From Thuidium tamariscinum (Eukaryota; Streptophyta; Bryopsida; Hypnales; Thuidiaceae): DNA of 64,000 nucleotides. This document shows positions 21,701 to 34,250 of this stretch, in pieces. The stretch covers positions 8,639,598 to 8,703,597 of the forward strand of contig OX344756.2 of NCBI GenBank assembly GCA_947034885.2, written 5' to 3'. The first letter of the stretch is position 1, and each line of letters begins with the position of its first letter. The notes under the pieces are model-generated. The model did no database searches. It was not told where the DNA came from and was given only the letters and a program-made list of their open reading frames with translations. The translations under genes and the position numbers were made by a program.

Positions 21701-24700
21701 ACCTGCTCCGTTTCCTGTACTGACCCCTGTTTACCAGCAGTAACTCATATTGACTGACTTTCAAGTAGCAAGTTGGATGTAACATGATCTGGCTGAATGT
21801 TTATGGCCAGTTTTCATTGAATGGAAATCGGGTTGCCTACAACATCTCACTTCAAATCACCATGCTTTGAAAGAAAATCTGATCTCAGGAGAAGTTGGCT
21901 CTTGTTCTCAAAATGATCTCTTCATGGCATGGATACTGACCTCTTAATGAAAGCACACCACTACATATTGGCTAAAATGCTTGAAGTGATGCAAATAGTA
22001 TCCTCTACCTCAAACATTGGGAGCGAGTTAAAGAGTTACTATACCAACAGTTCAAGCGGAACAAGATGAACGTAAAAAGAAAGAAGAATACACAGAGAAA
22101 TGAAAAACTTTTCAGAATGTGTTAAAGCTCAAACGTTCATTTAGTTTTCATTATATACAACATAAGTTCGAAATTTCAGTACTAATAGTAAACTTACCAG
22201 CGAGCATAAGATCTACACCAGGGTCTGGTCCTTGAGCATAAACTATCACATTTTTAGGCTTTGTCTCCAGCCGGAATGATCCCATTATCTCCTTCCACGA
22301 GTTTTGATCAGCTTCCACTTCTCCTCCAGTCACCCATTTCCCATCCACACCCAACGCAACATTCACCTTTTGCCCTGCCTTGCCGTGACATTTCCCAACA
22401 CATACCCAAGCGGAGACTTGATAGACCACGAAAAGCTGCAGTTTGTCGGTGATGGATTGAGCAGGGCCTTCCCAAAACTGTGTCCGATTGGATGCAAGCA
22501 GATAATTTCCACTCAAGCGAGGAGGGTCGGGTATAGACAGAGCAGCCGCAGGCGGAACAAACGTAGGAGCCCCGGAGGAAATGGAAAGGCGTGCACAGCC
22601 TTGTCCATACCAGTGCTTCAAACCATGCAGTAGGTTGTGGTTATCTACTATGTTCACACCGTAGTTTGGATTCTGCCACAAAGCCATAGTTTCGATGTTA
22701 GAGAATTCATTGAAATATACTCGTATGCAAGTTGCAACAGCACCTCTTGTTACAAAAGAATTATTGAATGCTCAATAGTTTGCCGATTCTGAACGCTAAT
22801 GATTCCGAAGTTTTAGTGAAAATCTATGAGGATGAACACATGACCATGCATCTGGATGAAAAAATGACAAAATCCTGCGACTATCTGCACTTACTGGTTA
22901 TTAGTATGATGCTGGTCATTAGGCTAGAAAGAATGAGAGTCACTATATCTCGCAGATAACGAAGGGTCTGTGGAATCCCAATTGGTTGCCTCACATTTAC
23001 ATGCTCTAAGATAAGGACCTGAACCCTGATAATTTTATAGACGGTTCAAGCAATGCAACATGACTTGTTCTTAAAAGGTTTTGATAAAAATTGGATTGTT
23101 CCGTCTCGTCGTAGTGGTCATCAGGACTCCGGAGGCGTCCATATGATACGGAAGTCTCCACATGAATCATGCAGAAGATTCTCTCAATGATGCTATCAAA
23201 ACGTTCTGAAACAATCTAACTTTCACGAAAACATTGTTACCTTATTTCTGACAGAATTCAAAAAATAGTCCACGACTGTAGAAACGGTAATGAAGTTAAT
23301 AAAACACTTCAGGATACCAGTTCGTTCGTATCCAGCAACTTGAGGTTGCAAAATGAACAATGTAGCGACCGGATTAAATGAGTAATTGATACGCCAAAAC
23401 ATTATACTGGCACAAGAACGGCTCAAGCAATAGAGCATACAGCTGAAGCAAATAACAATCTAACGAAACACTCACCGTAATAATTGGGGGTTTGGTAGGC
23501 TCTGGTTTCACTGCAGTTTGAATGTAGAAACTGTCCACAAGGAGATTAGTTCCAGGTGGCGGACCCTCTAAGTAAACAGACACTTTGGTTGGTGCTTTCA
23601 GCAATATCAACCTGCCCTTCAATTGTTTCCATTCGGTTGAGTCCGCTTCTAGGCTGCATCGATATCAATTTAGAAATCTAAGCAACAAGTGAGTTTTAAC
23701 AAGCGATTACACGCAAGCAACATTGCAACTGTTATACCAATAAAGGTATCACTGAGACTAAAACATTTTGGAAATTTCACACCCTGTTCAGATTTTTGTT
23801 CAATGTTTGAAGAACATCGGGATGATACATAATTCAGATGGAATCCTCGAAAGTTGCTGTCTGAAAGAGAAGAATGAAAGCATGTCTGGCTATCATTATG
23901 CTAAAAAATTGAACTGACTTGCGTTTTACATACAAATGCTTGTTCTCAGGTAAAAACAGGGTTCTAAGAAAAAAATAGACTGCTTCAAGAACTCTTAGAT
24001 TACATCGTAAGGAGAATCTTTTCTTCTCCACGATTCATGGGGATGTATCCCTATGGTCACAATGATCAAACGGCGGTCTCCCATTGTATTATTAAAAGAC
24101 CTCCCGCCGCATGATAATTGTGACCACAGAAAGACCTCCTAATTAATCCTGGAGAAATTTCTCTTTATGATATTGCCTAAAAGTTCTTGAAAGAGTCTAG
24201 TCTAAAAGAAAACATGTTTTGTACTGAGCACATAAAATTTTCCCAAATATTTTGTAAGCAACACAAGGCTGACTATATGAAACAAAAAAAAATAGAGATA
24301 AAATCTTTTCTAGTGGTAATAAACTCACTAACCTTCCCATAGTAACATAGCGCTCGCTGCGGTCAGCTTCTTGGATGTAGAGAGAGGCCATCACAGTAGC
24401 CTTGGAACAAGGGCCAGAAATGCGAACAACAGCCACAACGTCGTACATAGTCTCAAGCTCTATACGATTCGTGATGATCTGCTCAATTCCAGACCAAGTG
24501 TCCGTCCGTTGAGTTGCAACCGCAAACGACTTCCCCTCAAATGGAAGAATCTTTGGGTTCTCCAAGCAATTAGTCACGAAACCTCTGCAGCCTTTGAGGT
24601 TCCAACTTTCAAGCCCATTTGAAAAAGTTGCATTGTGTACAATACTTTCAGGAACTTGGGTCTTGGAGCTATTCTCTTCTATCTTCAAAGACAACTCAGA

Positions 24701-27700
24701 TATTTTGGAGCTATATTCTTCTACCTTCAAAGACGATGCACAGAAAAGAAGCACAGTTTAGCCTTCCCAATACCTGGAAATAAACTTACAAAAGCCTAAC
24801 AATAGCCTGAGAAACATAAAAGACCAAGTATATTTCATGGTGCATATATGAATACTACTGGTAGCCGCGAAAGTATGAATGTAACGTGAAGATGATATCA
24901 TTGTAAAAACATTCGAAGGATCATGTACCAATGTAAGTTATTCAGTATATGTCTTCAGAATACTTAGACAATATCGTTGTGCGAATCTGCTCCAATATCC
25001 ATAGCGAGGTATCCCTATAGTTGGAGAACCATCCAGAGGCCTCTTCATGATACATCGGCAGGCCTCCATATGATCGCAGAGACCCAAAGGAGACCTCTCT
25101 ATGGAAAAGATTCATTACATGAAGTTTAAATGTCCTGGAAACAGTCTAATTTTACTGAGAAGTCTTGTAATTGTCTTGTCATTTAAGGATGTCCAAAAGC
25201 AAGACTTTACAAGCAATAGCGCTTAACTCATTAGACGAAACTCTATGGATCAAAGGCACGTCTAGACTTCAAACTCGAAAAAAATGGATCCAGTGTTCTT
25301 GCCTGCTTATTGGGAAGAGATCCCTGACATTGTTGAGGATTGGCATTCTTGATTACAACTGTAGATACTAGTAAATCTACACCAGTAGGAGGTCCCTCTA
25401 AATAGAAGACCGTCTTTGGGGGTCGTGATTCAAGAAGAAGCTTGCCTTCAAGCATGACCCATTGTGTGCTTGAGGCCTTCACCCTAATAACTTGTCAATA
25501 TTTCATCAAGAAAAACATCAGTTCATCGGTTCGGTTCAGTCCAGTTCACAAATAACTGAACAGGAGGGATATCCCAGCATTTCAACTTAATCTATCAAAG
25601 AGTTTTCACCAATAAAGTCAATATTACAGTTGATAATTAGTTATCTGAAAACCTTATAGGTTTGCCCCTGAGTTTCATTCAGTTCCCAATTAGTTGACCA
25701 TCCAGAAGTCAAAAAGTCATAGCAATTATCAAGATTTGGAGTCTACGTCAACATAATATTTTCCGTTGCATAGAACATCTGTCATCATGTAATACGAGTC
25801 ACAGAAACGACTTTGCCAGCGTTCATAAACATAAAGGTGGAATTGCAGAAAAAACAGGAATTTAAGTTAAGAAGATGCACACCGTCCGATTGGCACGTAA
25901 CGCGTATTGGAGCCTCCATATTCAAGCCGAACTGTGGCTATCACATCAGCTGGTGCTCCTCCCTGAGTTCGGACCACCGCTGTCACTAGATAGGTTTCAT
26001 GGGGTTGCACTAGAGCAGTGATGTCTTGCTGAATCCCCTGCCAACTTTCAGTTCTATCCAAAGCAATGGCAAAAGGTTGTCCTCTAGGTCCAATAATGCC
26101 TTTCCATCCATGTTCACCTGAGTGTATGACTTTGCAGCACATTCCCGACCATCCCTGGACTCCATTGCTGAAAGCAGAATTGATTAGCATGTTTCCCCTG
26201 ACGTCTACCTCTTTGAGTTCTTTCATAGAGAAATCCTGCAAGGTCATAACCCCTGTGAGCCGACCATAAGTGTTCGAAGCAATATGAAGTGTCAAGATTG
26301 GAGATATACTGTTTATTCTATTTAGTGTATGATTCATTGTTTTGTAGATGTAATGCTTATTTAAACACCACGTATTGGTGTACCTCTAAATTAATAAGAT
26401 TGGAACACCATTTAGCAAAAATCCATTTCTTGTGTTGCTTACTTGTTGATCGACAATCGATTAAAACTTCTCTTTCCTCTCTTTCAATAGTTGGTGGTGG
26501 TCCCGAGGTTAAGCCAAGAGCAATATTCAACCATGAAATTTCATTAAAGTATAGCATGCTAAATCGTAGACGACACTAAAGAGCATGAATGTGTAGCCTG
26601 GTGAGTAGAACATTTCAGACTTTTGTGTTCCTAAAATGATGGAAAAAGTGGCTAAAAGATAAAGAGAGAGTCACGTAACTTCATTGTTCAACCAATTCTT
26701 GCCTCCTGAAATGAGTACGGTCTTTCACCAACTATCGGGAGGGTGACAGCTTTAAAGACGAAAGTTTCGTCTGAAAAAACAATGACCTAATAGCCAATTT
26801 TGACACCCATGATTGATAAATTTGCCATGGAACGATGAATCGATTGAGCAAAGGAGTCTTACAGGTTCAGGCTTTGATGGTACAATAGAGCAGTAACTAG
26901 CAAAGATATCCACCCCCGTTGGAGGCCCTTCCATATAAACCAAAGCTTTGACAGGAGCCGTGCTCACTTCCATTTTACCCTTCAGCAATATCCACTTTCG
27001 TTTTGAGGCTGACCCACTGCACTCAAAGAAAAAAAGAATCCTCATGACAGATGATCTTCAGATGATAAAGAATCAACTTATAAGTATCTTATAGATAAAT
27101 ACCCGCAACTGATCGGAGGGCGTCATGAACTGCATCATGCTAATTTAACTACATAAATAACTTCCTATGACGTTGTCTATATTTATTAAACATTCAAATT
27201 TTAGTGAAAATCATGTTTCAACACTCAAAATAAACAAGGTCTGAAATTCTAGCAGGTAGAAATTCTAACTACTTTCAGCTCCGAACATCTCAAAAGACCC
27301 CATTAGATTCAAGAGATTATCTATGATAAATTAATGTCAATCTACCGGTAAAAGCCATGGCATTAAGACAATATTGACTTAATGTCAACTTAATATTTGC
27401 CAATGTTTTATCAAGTTAATGTCAATGACACTGACATCTCACTAAATTAAGTTCATACCATTTTCGATATACTAACATAAACTCCACACGAGGCCTACAT
27501 GAGGTCAACTAACATAAACTTTGTCAATCTAATTGGAGGAGTTTGCTGTAATGTACAAATCTCAAAGCGTATGCTTCAAAAGCCTACGCGCACCTGGCCA
27601 GAGTGGTGTATGTAGCCTGCCCCTCCGCATTTTCTAGCTTAAGTGTAGCCCGCACATCAGCTACCTCAACAGGGCCAGAAATGGAAACGCAAGCTTCCAC

Positions 27701-28127
27701 TTTATACTCCACACCTGCCTAGACAAGGAGTGAGGAGAGTGATATGTAACAGGAAGAGTCGCAGTGAATACTATTTCAAAATAGAGTTATCAATTAATTC
27801 GTCGGCTTTCAATCCTATTTCAAAAACAAAAACAAAAACAAAGAACGATGTCATGTGCCTAACAATTCACCAGCAAGCAATCAAGCAAAACCCCAATCCG
27901 GTATGATTTAAGATTCTGACCTTCAATCGGTTGGTGATATCCTGAGCAATGCCCTGCCAAGCTTGTGTCCGATTGTGGGCAATGCAATAAAACGGGTATC
28001 CACTTGGTGGTGGTCCGCACTGAAGGGGAGTGTCGCTAATGGACAGGGAGCAGCAAAGAGGTTGCCAGCCATGATCAGAGCCCCAATTAAATGTAGGATT
28101 TACAATCAAGTTGTTCGACCCAGCCAT
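18755..28127 (-). CDS. Endo-1,4-beta-xylanase, four CBM22 modules plus GH10
   Basis: Predicted wall-xylan hydrolase of the plant XYN1/GH10 type, 1083 aa from 12 coding exons: 28127-27921, 27718-27594, 27016-26863, 26235-25883, 25483-25303, 24724-24333, 23653-23476, 22672-22198, 21487-21423, 21058-20828, 20355-19789 and 19078-18755. All phases join in frame. Four CBM22 modules (about residues 5-155, 170-335, 365-525 and 533-690) repeat motifs such as W.G..Q.IT and (V/L)Y.EGPP.G.D. The GH10 barrel (about 730-1010) has acid/base Glu859 in YDVNNEML, nucleophile Glu960 in WMTEID, and RGHCIFWE and NDYH. Arabidopsis XYN1 as I remember it has three CBM22, so one extra module is present. No signal peptide is evident. 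The exon 5 donor appears to be GC (CAG|GCAAGA). That junction and the linker between modules two and three are the least certain. Confidence 0.9.
23095..25165. repeat. Three related intronic repeats in the xylanase gene
   Basis: Diverged copies of one sequence of about 150-200 bases lie in three introns, at about 23095-23235, 24005-24210 and 24965-25165. They share words such as TATCCCTAT.GT, GACCTC.../AGGCCTC, CATATGAT, AAAGATTC or AGAAGATTCTC, and a tail of TGAAACAATCTAA / TGGAAACAGTCTAAT / TTGAAAGAGTCTAG. The middle copy contains a clear hairpin (24054-24126) with arms GGTCACAATGATCA and TGATAATTGTGACC. They look like copies of one small element, or of an ancient intron segment duplicated with the modules. 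Confidence 0.55.
24649..24730 (-). repeat. 42-base in-frame tandem duplication spanning a splice acceptor
   Basis: On the minus strand TTTGAAGGTAGAAGAATA starts one unit and TTTGAAGATAGAAGAGAA starts the next, 42 bases on. They encode VEEYSSKISELSLKIEENSSKTQ in the linker before CBM22 module three. The first unit carries the predicted acceptor TTTGAAG|. The second copies it exactly at the same phase, so two acceptors 42 bases apart could give isoforms that differ by 14 residues. Confidence 0.65.
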
Positions 28128-29719
28128 GGCTACCAGAGTAAGTTGCACTCTTTCCAAGCTTTCTTCCTAAAACAATGGACGCAGAGATTCAAGCAGCCGG
28201 AATGATGAATCTTTGCCGAGAAGATTCACGACGCATGGTTTTGCATGATGGAAGTAAAAGACTTACTTCGTAGCTCAAGCACCAAGCATCAAAGAAGATG
28301 AGTAGCCAGAAGAGTAAATCTGTGAATTCCAAGGGGACCCATAGGTTAGAGCATTCTCCATCAAACACTACTTGATGCATCCGATTAGTTTGTACTATAG
28401 TGGATCTGAAAGAGGAAATCTAGCATCTGTATGAGCAGCATCCTCCTTAAGGTCCAATGATGGCTGCATGACTCGTAAGCTTAGCATTCTGAACTAGAAT
28501 ATTACTGAGCATAATGCCAAGTCATTATGTACAATCAAGAAAGTCTGGATATGCCTTTTTGGCTAATCTAAGGGCTTGAACTGTAACACCAGACATGGCA
28601 TAACGGAAACTAGAAACATTTTCAGCAATCATGGGGATTGCCTCCAGTGCGCAATTAAACACGTGATAATGCCCAGTGTAAAAGTAACAAAGGAAATCCA
28701 ATCGTCCAAGCATCATCTCTCCACTCGGTCATTGTCAAAAGAATCATTCCTAACTAAACAAATTCAAATTAGAAGTGTCAACCTAGAGATTCTTACTTCT
28801 CAGTTTGCAGGTTAATTACCAAATATAATTCTTCTTTCCTCAAAGTATTAGCCCCTTATAAAGTACTAGCCCCAGCCTGGCAGAGTTTTAATGCTCATCC
28901 TCATTTAAATGGCATGTTCCAAAGCGCTTAATTTGTGACATTCTAGCTCAAAATTGGGCACAAAGCTCCAAAAACAGGGTTTATGTAGCATACATCTGAG
29001 GCTCCAGACGATCGTCTATAAAAATGCAGAGGACGAGATCTGACAACCCTTTACTAAACAAATATCTTCCTATAGAAAAAAAACTCTGCAATCGAAGTAT
29101 TTCAAGAATCGAGACTTCACCTCTCCAATTGAAATCAACGTAGGTTTCAGAGTAAATAGATTGCAAATAGTCGATCCAACACGAACCCGCGCACAACCTC
29201 TTCAACCACGATTTCAAGTGAATTAAGTAAAGATTACTGAGAACAGAGTAGGCGCAACAATGAAGCAGCACAATCGCACATAAAAAGTTGAGGGAATGCA
29301 CTGACCTAAGAATCAGACGCTGGTCAGTGTGATCGCAAGAACACTAAGAATTGAGCTCCGTGCATTCAACAACCGGAAGCTACTAACCAAACAAGAAGAC
29401 GAGAGGAGCTTTTTCGACGCTGTAAAGTGACGGACTACAGTGAGTACTGTGTTTGTTGCAGGTGAATTTCCATACACCGACCTCGCTGAGTGAGAGCAAC
29501 TGAGCAAGATTTGCGAAAAAAGAATTGCAACTTCGAAATGCAAGATGACTGACACGTTGGGGGGGATGTTGGGTGCGACGAACTGCTGGCGAACTCTGAA
29601 GGAAGGAGGGGAACGGCGCATTCAAATCTGGATTGAGGATGTAAGCAAATGGATGAAAGCAAATGGATGAATGTAGAGCCAAGTGTGCCTTGCTGCCGCG
29701 TGAAACGAAGGAATACTAC
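28128..29719. promoter_or_regulatory. Xylanase upstream region, no other gene seen
   Basis: An in-frame stop (28169-28167, minus strand) precedes the start ATG. A possible acceptor, TTTTAG at about 28168-28173 (minus strand), suggests a 5' UTR intron, so the promoter may lie as far up as about 29300-29690. I could not place a TATA box or leader exon with confidence. Confidence 0.35.
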
Positions 29720-30632
29720 TTAAGGGAGAAACACCCATTCCCGTCCCTGTACCTTGCAGTGGAGTGTAGAGTCACTCAAATATGTCCCTAGAGTGTAGTT
29801 AATGTGTTTGACACATGTGTGAAAATAATTTGTTGACACAGGTGAAGGACACTTAAGAAAATCTGGTTGGCTCAGGGCTGATTTTCGCAGGGGTCAGTTT
29901 TGGGTGCACCTACTGGACACTTTCAGTGGTCTAGGCACCCATCACTTCAAAAAAACATAGAAATTACATACAATGCCCAAAAAATTTATTTCTTTTTTTG
30001 AATATTCATAATTTTCACTCGCTAATACTAGAAAAATATCAATTTTAGGAAAATCTCCCTCCAACTATGCTGAATTCCTTAAATGGACGGTTTTGGGTGT
30101 TTCCACTGTACTATAGAACTTTCCAAATTAGTTTTATTTTATTTTTCTAAACTATACCCACGGACCACTTTAGTTGTAAATGACCCCCTATGTTGTCTCG
30201 AAAAACATAATCAGATTTGGATGTGTGTACAAGTCATTAGAGTTACAATGGAAATACCCAAAACTATCCAAATAAGGAATTTAGCATAGTTTGAGGCAAC
30301 GTTTTCTAAAAATGATATTTTTCTAGTATTAGCGAGTGAAAATCATGAATATTAAAAAAAAATTAGATTTTTCAGACACAATATGTAATTTCTACAAATT
30401 TTCAAAGTGTTGGCTCCATAGACCTGTGGAACCATCCTGTAGGTGCCCCCAATACTAAACCCTGCGAAAATTAGTACTCAGCCAACCAAATTTTCCTATG
30501 TATCCTATAGTTGTATCATCAAATTACAATCATACATGTGGTGAACACATTAAGGGAAGTCTGCTAACGCATTTGGGTGAATCTATAGTCCACTGTAAAG
30601 AATAGGTGCGGAAATGGGTGTTTTGCCCTTAA
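29720..30632. mobile_element. Foldback transposon with long inverted repeats, TTAAGGG ends
   Basis: Nearly the whole element is two arms (about 29720-30095 and 30260-30632). Ends are TTAAGGGAGAAACACCCATT and, inverted, TTAAGGGCAAAACACCCATT. Deep in the arms, TATTCATAATTTTCACTCGC and TAATACTAGAAAAATATCA pair with TGATATTTTTCTAGTATTA and GCGAGTGAAAATCATGAATA. TTAA at each end could be a 4-base target duplication (piggyBac-type) or part of the repeat. There is no open frame, so the element is non-autonomous. A half copy lies at about 32700-33080. Confidence 0.75.
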
Positions 30633-30810
30633 TCGTAAAGTGTGTGCAATGGAGATCAAGAGTTGGAGTTTGGAAAAACCATGCAACGAAACTCCTTGAA
30701 GTACCAAAAATGAGGTCCAAAAAAGTTTGGTGTGGTGTTTTTTTCCCACTACACTTAGTTATACCTCCCTCTAACACCCCTTTCAAACTGAGGTTTTTTT
30801 TAAGATTAAC
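30633..30810 (-). repeat. Dispersed repeat, inverted partner of 46060-46240
   Basis: Read on the minus strand this matches 46060-46240 in order: CCTCAGTTTGAAA, GGGTGTTAGA.GGAGGT, AACTTTTTTGGACCTCA, GTTTTTCCAAACTC.AACTCTTG.TCTCC and CACACTTTACGATTAAG. The foldback element begins exactly where this similarity ends, at TTAA. This fits an insertion of the foldback element at that site. Confidence 0.6.
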
Positions 30811-33800
30811 TCTATTAACCTGAAAAAATTCCAAAATCCAAAAAGTAGTCAATGGATGACTTTTTAGATTGTTTTTGGAAATGATGAATGCAACTACCAA
30901 TGATATTGGTTTATAAATTAAATCATTTTTGGCAAGTATGTAGATGTTAAATCTCGTTGATTTTGGATTAAACCTAAAAGTATGGATCTATGATTACAAA
31001 TTTGAGCTTCAAAATCCTTCACTATGTTTGCCTCCATATTGCACCTTTATATGATTGAAATTTTTTACATTTATTTTCAATGATTAAAAAAAATATATGT
31101 CTTTTATTACTTCCAAAGTTTCTAGATTATATTGTAAAAAATTGAAAACAAACTATTTATGCTAAAAAACAAAGTAATATTTAACAAAAAAGGTGACATA
31201 TCAAATGTAAAATATCCTAAAAAGATTTAAAATTTTCACCAAAGGTCAATATTATAGTCTAGAATATATAATGTAAATTAAACTTTCCATATTCGTTATT
31301 AAATAATAAAATCAATAAACCGTGGTTATAGGTCTAAATTTCATATTGCAAATAAAATATTGAATTGTAAGAATTCTACATTTTTATGGCTAAAATTCAC
31401 ATAAAGAGAGAATAGCAAGAGGTGGCCAAAACACACTACAAGGGGGCTCCATCGATTAATCCCTCAAGGCCCATCAAGTTTTATACAATGGACGTTTTCA
31501 ATGAATTTTCCCACTTAAATACTTTTTTGCACATAGATGTGATTGAAATTTTTAACTTTATCCATACAAAAATAAAGACTACCCTACGTGAAGGTTAGAT
31601 TCATACATAAAGTAAGTATTTTTTGCAATGTCTGAATGTCCAAAATATTACAAATAAAATGTTCAAAATATTGCAAAAATTTCTCACCTATATTGTCTAA
31701 ATTATGGAATATTTATGAAAACCTACATCACGCTTTAAGCCCCACATGACAAGTTTTCCAAAACCAAAAAACCTAGTAGTTACTGGAAACATAATGATTT
31801 GGATGCCAAAATGCTAAAATACTAACACTGATATTTCAACTGTCTGAAACTGTTTGCATGCAAAAATGAAACTATTTCGGCACCTGAGTGCCGAATCAAA
31901 CCTTCATGTATGATACTTTGTGTAACATGTTTAGAATTAATTTTGGAAATTATTGACTATTGCATTCTTAGATTATAATTATTTTGAATGATGAACTTTA
32001 TAGACAAGAAACACAATTTTTAGAGAAGAAAAATGATAAGAAGATGATTAATGATTTTTTACCTCTAAATTGAAATTGTACTCAAATCTAAGGCAAATGT
32101 AGTATAGAATATTTCTTGATTTTGAAAAATGAAAAAAAAATTCTCTCTTAAATTTGTACACATTTTCAAACAAAAGAAAGTAGAAAGTTAAAATTGACCA
32201 AATTCGTTCCTACAAAATTTAAAAAATTTGTATAGATGTCAATTTTTAAAATTTAACTATTATTTTTATCATTATATTGTTTTGAACATTTTCAAAATTC
32301 TTGGAATCATCCTAATTATTTTGTATTCTTCATTACATTAGATTGAACTTTGTATTTTTTAAATTGATAGAAATACAAATTTGAAAAAAAAATTCTCTAG
32401 CTCCAATAAAATAAAGACTAGAAATTTTCAAGAAATTATTATTTTTTCCATCCCTATTATTCTATTAATTGGAAAAAAAATCACAATTGCTCCTTTCATT
32501 ATGAGACTACATTTTTTAAGTGAATTTAAAAATTTCTTACATTGAAATTAGAAAAATCAAAAAAATACAACAAGCATGTCAATTTGTTACTTTGTAGGAT
32601 GCTATTCTACAAAATACTAAGATTTGTTTCATTGTAATGAGTATTTGCTATCTAAAGTTTGAAGAAGACATGTTAAAGTAGAAACATCCATTCTTGCACA
32701 TATTCTTATTTTTAGACCCTAGACTCATCCAATTATGTCCCTAGACTCTAATTAATGTGTCCTCCAAATGCTTAACATTAATTTGTTGATGCATTTGGAG
32801 GACATATACTTAATTCTAATTTGTTGATAATTAATTTTTGTAGAGTTCAGATTTGAATGCACTTATGTGACAATTTCAACAATCTAGGGAGTTGGCACTT
32901 TGAAAAATCATAAATATTACAAACATCATCTAAAAATTTTAATTTTGTGAAAAATCATGATTTTCACTAACTTGCTAATTCCATGAAAAGATTATTTCTA
33001 TGAAAAGGTGTCTTCAACTATATTGAATTGTTTTTATTGATGGTTTTGGCTACTCCCATCTTGTGTCTTCTGTATCTTTGATGGATCAAGTATCTTCTTC
33101 TTCGGAAAAGTCAATAGTAACAATAATGAGGGAATATGAAAAATATTCATTAAAATGCATTCAAGAAACTTCTTTCCAAAAAATAGTGGAATAAAAAATG
33201 TTCCTTTCATTTATACCATAAGAGGATTTTTGGGCCCCTAGAAGATTGTTTCAGGGGTGTTCCCACTATTGTAGACCAACCTCTTCTTGATCTAAATTTT
33301 TGAATTTTGAAAAAAAAAATTAAAAATATTTTTTCCAAAAAACTTTAGAATGTATTAAAAAACAAAAAAATGATTTAAAATATATATTTAAAAAATACAT
33401 TTAATATTTAATTAAAATTAATGAATAATTAGTATTTTCTGACGTGACAGTCACTCGACCACATCAATATCGCATTCCCAGCATTCCCAATGTATTCCCA
33501 ACGTTTGGGAACTCACAATCTTGTAAACCAACTAGAAATCCTCTTATGTATAGCCTTCTTGAAATCATCTAAGGGACATAAAATGTCTTTAAGAGCATTT
33601 CAAAATTAACCAAAAATGCTTGTAAAGTACCTAAAGTGGTTGATGAATGCAATTTATAAACTTTAATTCATAATAAAGAACATATGACATGGGAAGCTTC
33701 ATAGTTGAATTTATTGAATAAATCTATCGTATAGTTCAAATCATTAGGCATATTCTAAGAATGAATATTTAATAGAGATTTCATAAAACCAAACTTCTAG

Positions 33801-34049
33801 ATGTAAAGGTATGCATAGTTTGATTTATATTTAATTTGATCAATATACTATATCATATGTCTAATGATAAAATTTCGAAAAATTTAAATTTTTTGGTATA
33901 CTTAATACAATTTTTTTTTTCTTCCAAAGATTTATAATAATTTCAAAGTCTCCCAAAACAACTAAATTTTATATGAATTGTAGAAGACATGTAAATTCAC
34001 CTTTAACCTTTAAATGTTGACAAGGACATTTTGTGGCTAATATATAACA
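30811..34049. other. Very AT-rich spacer with a foldback half copy
   Basis: No gene seen; homopolymer-rich. About 32700-33080 is a diverged half copy of the 29.7-kb foldback element: TATGTCCCTAGA, TTAATGTGT, AATTTGTTGA, AATCATGATTTTCACT and TTGATGGTTTTGGCTACTCCCAT appear in the same order as in its left arm. Confidence 0.55.
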
Positions 34050-34250
34050 AAGAATCTTTCCTTGTAGGACAAAAGTGCAACTATTCATCCTCAATATTAG
34101 GGGTAGAAAGGGGAGATTTTCTACAATACTTTGACTTCCAATGAGTATAATTAGCTTATTTGAAGTAGATGATGCCATACAATATCAAATGCATGATTTT
34201 CATAGCCACCAATCCGTCAAGGGTTAAGAAACAAAATGAAAAATCCCATA
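34050..34250 (+). repeat. Third copy of the 11.2-11.8 kb dispersed repeat
   Basis: Contains AAAAGTGCAACTATTCATCC, GGGTAGAAAG, GAC TTCCAATGAGT, ATATCAAATGCATGATTTTC and CATAGCCAC...GTCAAGGGTTAAG, in the same order as the two copies near 11.2-11.8 kb. Non-coding. Confidence 0.55.
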
